From the NCBI GenBank assembly GCA_048013815.1, contig CM106586.1, positions 15,934,001-15,998,000 on the forward strand: DNA of 64,000 bases, written 5' to 3'. Source of the DNA: Setoptus koraiensis. Taxonomy: Eukaryota; Arthropoda. The position numbers and the translations under genes are program-made. The notes beneath the pieces were generated by a model. It searched no databases, had not been told where the DNA came from, and saw nothing but the letters and a program-made list of their open reading frames with translations. How positions within the stretch are numbered: position 1 is the stretch's first letter; each line of letters starts with the position of its first letter. Shown piece by piece: positions 56,674 to 64,000 of the stretch.

Positions 56674-57787
56674 TTATTCCTCGGGGCGCATCTTCGAAAT
56701 GTATTTAGGATTGTTGGCTATCTCCAGGTCCATCTCTTTCAGCTTAGAACACAACGCTGTGCAATTTTCAATATCCTCTTCTAATTTTTTAAATATAATT
56801 GCATTGTCGAACTTTTCGGGATTATCATGAAAGACGACCATTCCGTCACGCTGATTGATGGTGGCAAATATTTCACCATCCTCAATCATTTGCAGTATGT
56901 AACTCTCTGCCTCTTTCTCGTTGCTTAGACCAACGTGCTGAGATACATCCTTTAGTGATAATGTCAGGAATGTCTTGGTGAGCCTCTGAATATTTCGTTT
57001 GTGTAAAGCAGCCAGACACTGTTTGATGAGGCCGACGTTATCGTCGCGCTCGTATGCCCTATTGTGCATTTGTACAATTCTCCTAACTTTCTCGTATTTT
57101 AGCGAGGGATACTCTGAGGCCAATTTAAGGTATGCCGGGCCCAATTGGCGTCTGTATCGAGAGACGCATTGTGACGTGTATTTGGGTAGCACAGTCTCTG
57201 GAAGCTTGCAATGGAGCAAAAGTGTCAATATAAGATGTTTCTTATAGGCCTCTACAACGATGCTACTAATGTGGGTTGCTGGTGTGGTTAAAACTGCCTC
57301 AAAGAAATATAAAGCTCTCTCAAAGTTTTTCACTGCGGCATATATCATGCCTCCATAATGATAGTATAATAAGAAATGTTCAACATCAAAGACGCCATTC
57401 TCCTTGTTAATATCCGTTATATCGACATCTAAAAAATCTAGCGCGGGCCTAAAGCATTTAGCATCTAAACAAAGCTGGCAGAGATGGGCATGAACGGAGG
57501 TCAATTGAGATGAGTGTGTTTGTATTTTTGTTATGGCTCGCGACAATAGATCGATGCCAAGTATGGTTTGTCTTCTTTGAATCAGGGTCTGCGACAATTT
57601 GTGGCACAACGAGGCAAACAGGCCAGCTTGCGATCTGACGTCCTCGCCGTTGCAACCAACTATAAACTCCTGAATGGTCTCAAAATTGGCTTGAGTGGAT
57701 GCTTCGGGATTTCCTAATTGTTCAATGAAATTGTTCACTATTGAGGCAAACGAGCCGTGGGCCATGTTCATTAGGAGCATAATATCA
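56674..57787 (-). CDS. COPS3: COPS3, COP9 signalosome subunit 3 (5' exon not resolved)
   Basis: CSN3 is a PCI-domain scaffold subunit of the COP9 signalosome, which removes NEDD8 from cullins. This exon encodes about 371 residues. It contains CNGEDVRSQAGLFASLCHKLSQ, QLTSVHAHLCQLCL.AKCFRPALDFLDVDI, FLLYYHYGGMIYAAVKNFERALYFFE, PKYTSQCVSRYRR and, in the winged-helix part of the PCI domain, the almost invariant KRNIQRLTKTFLTLSL and EDGEIFATINQ.DGMV.FHDNPEKF. Human CSN3 has 423 residues; about 45 N-terminal ones are missing. A good acceptor, CGCCAG at 57788, marks the exon start, so at least one upstream exon exists. A frame at about 57890-57970 may be it but has no clear donor. An internal ATG at 57780 is an unlikely start. 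Confidence 0.85.
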
Positions 57788-58172
57788 CTGGCGATACGAT
57801 GATATAATAATAATAATTTTGCTAATAACGGCTCGATCGTAATCAGTATGTCGGTGCGTGTAAGTAGAGCGATGTGTGCGCCTATCAAATGCTATGTGAA
57901 TGGCCAAAACATCCACCCCAACAGCGAGTGCCTCTCCATTATCAGGCAACTCTGCTGCGCGCGCCAAATTCAAACGCTTTTTTTCTCGAAAAAAGTTTTC
58001 TACTTTCTGGCTCTTTTTTGCAAGGCATCACCACCAACTCTCTATACTCGATGGTAGGTCGATCCTTGTGGCTAGCGACGCCGGCTGAGGCGAACCCGGA
58101 CAACCGTTCGTCCATTCATCACAATGTTCTGGTTATTGTCTGGTTGTTCTGGGTCCGCGGCAAGAGATGGAC

Positions 58173-58175
<3 letters not shown>

Positions 58176-58208
<33 letters not shown>
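58176..58208. repeat. (GA) microsatellite
   Basis: About 16 GA dinucleotides in a row. GA runs can act as GAGA-type promoter elements in arthropods, but here this is only a possibility. Confidence 0.9.
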
Positions 58209-58211
<3 letters not shown>

Positions 58212-58348
58212 GCGAGATCGGGTCACGCTGTCAGCTTTAATAAGTAATTGTATTGCTCGAGACTGTTGTTTGTTTGTTGTAAAACTGTATTTATTTATTG
58301 TTTAACACATGCTCAACACTGGCCATAGATCCAGGCGCGGCTAACAAA

Positions 58349-58354
58349 TTTATT
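58349..58354 (-). terminator. PolyA signal of the small membrane-protein gene
   Basis: TTTATT on plus, AATAAA on minus, nine bases beyond the stop codon of the 77-aa frame. Confidence 0.6.
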
Positions 58355-58363
58355 ACTCTATGC

Positions 58364-58597
58364 CTAGACGGGCAGTAACGAGAGCAGAGTGGCCGTTGTT
58401 GCGGTCTGTTGATTGGATTGGCTGGCCAACAGGGCAGTCAAATTGGCGATTTGTCTTTCCAAATTACCTAGTCGGGCGGCGCAAATCAAATCTATGAAAA
58501 ATATGCTCTCAACCGTGTTGGTGCCCATTATGATGAGGTTGATCGACACAGCAATCAATGCTATCCAGATATGATTTTTTCTCACTGTGGCATGCAT
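58364..58597 (-). CDS. Unassigned 77-aa single-pass membrane protein
   Basis: I do not recognise the family. The frame begins MHATVRKNHIWIALIAV and has one hydrophobic helix at about 9-35, preceded by basic residues. A heptad-like segment follows (LGNLERQIANLTALLASQ, about 44-61), ending in a Thr/Leu-rich tail. Three features support a real gene: an ATG with fair context, AATAAA almost touching the stop, and a TATAAATA box on the same strand about 120 bp upstream. A short helical anchor plus coiled coil could suit a small subunit or adaptor, but no function is claimed. Confidence 0.5.
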   Translation of the reverse strand: MHATVRKNHIWIALIAVSINLIIMGTNTVESIFFIDLICAARLGNLERQIANLTALLASQSNQQTATTATLLSLLPV

Positions 58598-58715
58598 GAT
58601 GATTCTTCATTTAAGTGGATCGTAATTGCTACTGTATCCTTCGTGTAATCGCTTGGCCAATTCGCTACGAGTGACAACTGAATCGAATTGAATTGAATTA
58701 TCACCCGAACGCGTC

Positions 58716-58723
58716 TATTTATA
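58716..58723 (-). promoter_or_regulatory. TATA box upstream of the 77-aa frame
   Basis: TATAAATA on the minus strand. A TTCAGTTG initiator-like sequence lies about 42 bases downstream and the ATG about 118 bases downstream. Spacing to the initiator is longer than the usual 30 bases. Confidence 0.45.
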
Positions 58724-60410
58724 CCGATGCCCATAATGACAAGCTCGAAACGACATTGTAGGAAAGAATCGGGCAGTATATCTTGCAAGATCAAATCATG
58801 GTCATTGTAGTTGAGATATCGACCGTGACATTTATATCGCGATATATCGCCAACTGTCAGCCAGAGATGACATCTAGATGACAATCAAGGCAAAAGTTTG
58901 CGTAACCCAATTAAGAAATAAACCTCTAGAAGCCCAACGAACGGGCGCCAAGCGAATGGAGTCTCTAAAATGGTGATTGTGTCGTTGTATTGCGTGGGTA
59001 GTTTATTTACAGTATACATTTACAAAGATCGTTGTTGTTGTTGTGTTTTAAACTAAGTGTTTGTTCTGGAAGTGTAAATGAATTCAATAATATTAATAAT
59101 AATAGTATTCTTAGAATGTAGAATGTAGTGCTTGCTGGGGCCTCTCGAAAACCTTGCCTCCAATTCAACGTCCCTCGCATGTCACCAACTAAACGCTTTT
59201 GGCAAAATATTTCTGTTGAGTTTTTGTTCTTCTTTTATTATACAAACGTATGCTATCGTGATTGTTGGCCTAGATATTTGTTCTTGTTTTATTTGATTTT
59301 CTCTAGTTATGTAATCTATTTGAATAGATCTTTGGGGATCAATGTTGGAACAAAGCGGAAACTTGTGGTGAATATTTGTTTGTGTATAAATGTGTGTGTG
59401 TGTGTGTGTGTGTGGCTTATATTTACAATGAACTAATCAATAATCAATACACAAATCATGTTGCCCAGTTACTCGATAATACAGCAACAGGTCTTAGGGG
59501 CGCGGGGGACAATATTGTTTGTTTAGATGATTACAGGTAATTAGCGTTTGGTATTGATTGTTGCTAATGTGTTTGCTGTGATATTGTTGTTATGGCAACT
59601 CTTGTAGTGTGTGTGTGTGTTGGATGATAGGGTCTGTACAACATAGCCTCGTCCGCCAAGTCAACACCGACAGACTGTATGTGTGTTTATGTTGCGTAGA
59701 GATATATGCGTATATATAACGGTTTACACCGGTATAATTGGAGAGAGAGAGAGAGAGTTCAATAGATTAAATCATCGGGTTGCGCCAATACAATATAATG
59801 GCGCGTTAACTGCGATGATAAAATAAATGAACACTTGCTGCTACCACTGTCAAATCAAGTAACCATTGTAAATAGGTAATTACTGACAACTTTCGGGCGA
59901 TTGTCTTGTCGCCGGCCCGTCGCTCAATGGCTGGCTTGCGTCTCAAGCTGAGAGATGGTTAGTGTTGGCGAGATTTGCTTAATTTATTCGGACTTTTTCA
60001 TCCTATTGGACCGGTTTAAAGTCCGCACACTGGCTGTCAGTGCATGTGTAGTGTTAGCTAACCAATCAACGAGACTAGACGGTCACTAAAAATAGACTGA
60101 TCACGGATGACAGCAGGCAGGTGGTGGCTGTTGTTGTTTCGGGCTGGATGTGTCGACGACACCCACACTGACAATGTCGGTGTTGTTCAGATGGTCAGCG
60201 TTGCAAAGGTTGTTGTTATTTATCTTTTATTGTTGTAGTTGTAGTTGTTGTTGTTGATGTAGTTGTTGTTGTTGTTGTAGTTGTTGTTGTTCTTGTTGTT
60301 GGCGGCGGCGGCGGCAGCTATTAACTTGTGTGTTTCGTATCAATTCGTTCAATTCAATTCACTCGATATACAATCAAATTATCAACACCTCGTCGTTCAT
60401 CGCACACTGT
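58724..60410. other. Intergenic, small protein to tetraspanin
   Basis: Includes GT runs (59390-59414, 59609-59622), a GA run (59741-59756) and the long GTT/GGC tract at 60184-60318. Short frames here carry nothing recognisable. Confidence 0.55.
60232..60318. repeat. GTT trinucleotide tract ending in GGC run
   Basis: GTTGTAGTT-type units, then GGCGGCGGCGGCGGC. On minus this is CAA/CTAC-rich DNA beyond the tetraspanin stop, probably in its 3' UTR or flank. Confidence 0.8.
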
Positions 60411-61560
60411 TCACATATAGGTGGCCCCGTGATGATGGTGATGGCTGCCACTGTCCAATTCCTCTAATGAATCGTGCCGCTTTCTTGCGTAACTAATTGC
60501 CGACGAGGTCAGCAGCATGGTTATAATTTGATAGCTAAATATACCCGCAAATACGGCCAATATCAGATATCTGTTATCATGAAACCAATTTTGAATAGAC
60601 TCTCTACAGCTGCTTTGATTTAATATTCTTGCATCATTATTTTGTATTGAGGACAGGGGGTCCCTGTGATAACAAGAGGCATCGATTTCTGACGGCGCCA
60701 GCTCGCCCGGTCCGCTCAACGAACAACAAACCAATTGCTCCTGAATGAGCGACTTGGACTTTTGATTCATTTCCTTCCATGATTGATCTATTAATTCGCT
60801 AGAGTTTGATTTCAGTATGCTAATAGTGACAATGGCCCCTATTTCGGCCAGTATTATTAGGAAGCTCAAAACGAGAAACAATTTCAGCATGATCCTGTTC
60901 CTTTTGCTGGAGCCCATCCAGCCGAGGAGACCTGCGATGAATTGATTCGGTTGTATGTCGGTTAGAATCGCATAATTTCGCGCACAGCGAGCGCGCAAAT
61001 GAAACGACGGCGATAATATGATTAGTTTATTGGCAAACATTAGCGAGTTTTTCAAAATGTGTTTGCCGTAATTAAGATGCAGCCATCAATAACAAGTGTG
61101 TCTAAAGCGATTTGAGTTGGCAGCGGTCGGCGTGCCAACTCGAGTAGCCCCAAGGATATCGCAGTTTCGGCCATCGAGCCGGCCGGCCGCAACTGCGATA
61201 TCCAAGAATGAGAGCTGGCAAGAGCAACAGTTTGTTCGTTGGCTGATTTGATTGATTGATTGGCACTCACCGTTTAAAAATAGCAGACCGCCCATACCAA
61301 GGGCAAAGTATGTAACCGGCTTTTGATTGCGAGGAAAAGATTGAATTGCATTGATTAGCGGCCTTAATAGGCGTCAATTAGCCGGCCCTGGCTGGCGGCG
61401 GGCGAGCACCGCCGGCCAGCCGCTCGGATAATTAGATTTAATCTGGATCGCTGGCTGTCTTGTTGTCGGTACTTACCAGTTTTCCATCGAGCAATTGTTT
61501 GAAATGAGACGATGTGGCCACAACCCACAGACAGACGGCGATCACCACGCAGCCAATCAA
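60411..61560 (-). CDS. Tetraspanin (three exons seen, first exon missing)
   Basis: Four-pass membrane organiser. Three exons join cleanly: 61477-61560 (TM1, LIGCVVIAVCLWVVATSSHF), 61271-61319 and 60411-60931. Introns are 157 bp (CTG/GTAAGT..AAAAG, phase 0) and 339 bp (ACG/GTGAGT..TCGCAG, phase 1). Together they encode 217 residues. TM2 and TM3 read YFALGMGGLLFLNGLLGWMG then a long helix with AEIGAIV. The large extracellular loop has QLVCCSLSGPG, where the family norm is CCG, plus two further Cys (DASCYHRD, QSSCRESI). TM4 is followed by a basic YARKRH and a tail with five consecutive His. The first ~12-15 residues with the start ATG must lie on an exon further upstream (acceptor GAACAG at 61561). 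The subfamily is not assigned. Confidence 0.8.
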
Positions 61561-64000
61561 CTGTTCGGGCGAAATTGAATTGAGTCATCGTGTTGAGTCA
61601 TTGAATTTGAGGCAGATTCGTGATGGATTCGGGCAGATTTTGGATAGATTTTGGATAGATTTTGTGCATGGTTAGACTTGTGATAGACGCATTAGAGCAG
61701 CGAGTTGTCGGCGTCGGCAGCTCGGCCGTAATTGATTAGGCGAGGAAGTAGACGATTAGTGTCCCATTGTCAACATCGGCTATCGATATCAGGAGCTGTC
61801 AGCGGCTACAATGTCAAGACGCTGGAAAGTGGTCGACGTTTGCGCTCGCTGACAAGCTTGCCAGAGGTGTCAAGATTGAGTGGAGTTTTCATTGAGATCT
61901 CACAATTGGCGTGATTGTCAAAACCGCACACCGCCGACGGGATTGTGCCATTGTCATTCACACTGCCAGCGCCTCTCAAAAGCAACCTGCCAGAGCAAAC
62001 TGCAAAAGCAAACTGCAAAACAGAGCGACAGACACTAAAACGGAACAAGCTGTCGTTTGGCCCTCCGCTGACACTGAATGAAGCGCTCGAGCGAAACCGC
62101 TCTCCGCCGCCGTCGAGACTGACTGCCGATATCGAGTGGCGATATCGAGTGGCGAGACTGGCGAGACTGACAGCCAGCGCGACAACAATGACAAAATTGT
62201 CGCTGTTGCCGGTGTGCCAGAGTATCGATTTGTTGGCAGCGGCAGCCGTGAGCCATTATCAGACATGTCGGGCTGGCTTACGTAATGACAGTGTCCGAAT
62301 ATTATATTCACACACACACACACACTCAGCGAGCGCCAGACGAGGGGCAAACAACAACAAAATGGAAGCGATCGAAAAAAATGCGCAAACACAACAATGC
62401 CTTTTTGTGAGACACTGGCAAGACACTTTTGGCCAACTCAAGACACAGCCAGCGGGGAAAGTATAAACAACAGGACAGGTGAATCGGGCTGGTCGTGCAC
62501 ACAATGCCAATCGATGACACTTTTTCAGGCGAGTGCCCTATCGGCGCTTGCCCAAACACACCCTGCCCTCGCCGCTCGTCCCGTTCAGTTGGCCCGATAT
62601 GACACCAATTACGCCGATCGGTTATATCGGCGTTGTGTCGGCGTTGTGTCGGCGTTGTATCGGTGATATATCGGGACCGACGCGAGAGTCTGTCCGTTGT
62701 CCGACTCGACAGTCCGTCGGTTGTGCGACGAGCTGTCGAAACGGACAGACGGACGCACTAAACAAATCAATTTTTCCCTTCTGTCGCTACATTGTGGCCG
62801 TCGATCTGATCGGATTATTAGAATTACTTAGACTTATCAGAATTACGCAACATGCGATTGCATGCGCCGCGAATGGCAGCGGCGAGCTCGAGCTGGGCGA
62901 GTTCGAGCCGAGCGAGTTCGAGCCGAGTGAGTGCGCTTCGACCAAGCCGACGAGTGGCGCTGGCAACGTTGGCCGGCCAGTCGTTGGTCGACACGATCGA
63001 TTGAATTCAATTTGCAAACAATTTGCCAAAAAGCACTAACAGCCATAGGAGATTATCCAGTCCAGATTAGAGCTGCCCAGTTGCGCTCCTCTCTGCGAAT
63101 CTCTGCGAATCGCTGCGAATCGCTGCGAATCTCTGAATCTGTGAATATCTCTACAAATGTATCTACAAATATTTCTGCAAATATCTCTGTAAGCGTTGCG
63201 CAACACACTATTATCTATTTATTATTATTCAACGTTGGCATTGTTTGGCCCGGCAGGCATTTTCGCTGGGCTGCAAGTGCGCCGAGTGAGCCATCAACAA
63301 ATGAATTGACGGCGCAATCAGCTCGAAACAGTTTTAGCGAAACAGTTTTAGCGAAACAGTTTTAGCGAAACAGTTAATTTCGGGCCAATGGGCACAACAC
63401 TGCCAACTGCTGACCAACTGCGGGCCAATGTTGCGGCCGACGGATTGCTGCCGACTGGCGACGATTGTCCGCGGTCTGCGGTCAGCGGAAGGCATCGCAA
63501 CATCGACGGGCCAGCCGACGGGGCCGACGCCGTTCGAGGATAAAAATCGAGGATAAAAATTGGGGATAAAAGTTTGAGCATGAAAATAAGGCGAAATCGT
63601 CGGCCAGCCGTTTATATTTAGATGCTTGCTTATAAATTAATGCTCCGTTTTGGGCCGTGTGGCGCCTGGGACAACAATGAGCGTCGTCGGCCATCCATCA
63701 TTCGTGTCGGCGAGTGTCGGACAGAGCAACGGCGACAAGACAGCGGACAGCGGATAGCGGATAGCGGACAAGACGAGGCAAGCGTCAAACGACAGTGTCC
63801 TCGGCTGCGCTCACCTGTCCGAATCGCCGTTGCCAGCTGACGGCGAGCGGCGCTCCGACTGACGATTTCGACTGGCTCGACTGGCTCGGCTGCCACTGGC
63901 GAATGCGACCGGCAAGCCGCTCGCCAACTGGCTTGCGAGTCAATTATTGAGCTGGCAAGCCAGCAAACAATTGGCCATAACGCACCGACACGGCGCGTCG
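61561..64000. other. Repeat-rich flank upstream of the tetraspanin
   Basis: Should include the tetraspanin first exon or part of its first intron, which I could not place. Otherwise it holds short arrays: a TTGGATAGATT repeat (61635-61665), ATATCGAGTGGCG (62130-62155), TCGGCGTTGTG (62628-62662), CTCTGCGAAT (63089-63130) and a 14-bp array at 63323. It is GC-rich compared with the gene islands. No gene is supported. Confidence 0.5.
63323..63376. repeat. 14-bp minisatellite
   Basis: Nearly four perfect copies of CGAAACAGTTTTAG. Confidence 0.9.

Larger units (their letters stand above)
57788..58363. other. Upstream of COPS3, contains unresolved first exon
   Basis: Should hold the missing COPS3 5' exon(s) on the minus strand. 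A pure GA run lies at 58176-58208. No splice donor could be assigned with confidence. Confidence 0.45.

Overview
The window is nuclear DNA from an animal. Evidence: eukaryotic genes with GT-AG introns of about 100-340 bp, AATAAA signals close behind stop codons, an eukaryotic initiator tRNA-Met, and metazoan developmental genes (a HAND-type bHLH factor, an HMX/NKX5-type homeobox, Rac, kinesin-2, a tetraspanin). Twelve of the 18 recognised protein genes have no intron in their coding sequence. The surviving introns are few and mostly near the 5' end. Spacing is about one gene per 3 kb. This fits an intron-poor, streamlined arthropod-like genome such as an eriophyoid or other acariform mite, but the assignment is inference from gene structure only.

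Layout. 1-12.5 kb: no gene I can support; a desert full of minisatellites with 9-23 bp units and of GTT/CAA runs. 12.5-20.6 kb: EPG5 (autophagy tether) on the minus strand, three exons and 2617 aa, including a GC-AG intron. 21.8-26.9 kb, plus strand: ALG12, decayed copies of EPG5 and ALG12 sequence, a minimal HMX homeobox gene and RCL1. 27.0-35.1 kb: HTATSF1, Rac, COX6B, a PRP4-type kinase reduced to little more than its catalytic domain, and a membrane-anchored ALDH3 with an Asn/Gln-rich N-terminal extension. 35-41.7 kb: a second repeat-rich desert with one possible ankyrin-like terminal exon. 41.7-43.6 kb: NDUFB8 and a DCN1-like gene whose start codon is cut from the rest of its frame by an intron. 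46-57.8 kb: a second dense island with HAND, KIF3B, ZDHHC5/8, DDX55, an unassigned 90-aa protein, tRNA-iMet, MRPS28 and COPS3. 58-64 kb: a small one-pass membrane protein with TATA box and polyA signal, a tetraspanin lacking its first exon here, and a third repeat-rich stretch.

The genes are mostly unrelated housekeeping functions: respiratory chain (COX6B, NDUFB8), mitochondrial translation (MRPS28), ribosome assembly (RCL1, DDX55), splicing (HTATSF1, PRP4), cullin neddylation and deneddylation (DCN1-like, COPS3), N-glycan assembly (ALG12) and trafficking or cytoskeleton (EPG5, Rac, KIF3B, ZDHHC). Several pairs converge with only 60-80 bp between stop codons. I see no operon-like or defence-like system. 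The points most worth a second look are the intron architecture (start codon followed directly by a donor, GC-AG intron), the duplicated EPG5/ALG12 debris, the reduced PRP4 kinase, low-complexity extensions on several conserved proteins, and the alternation of gene islands with minisatellite deserts.
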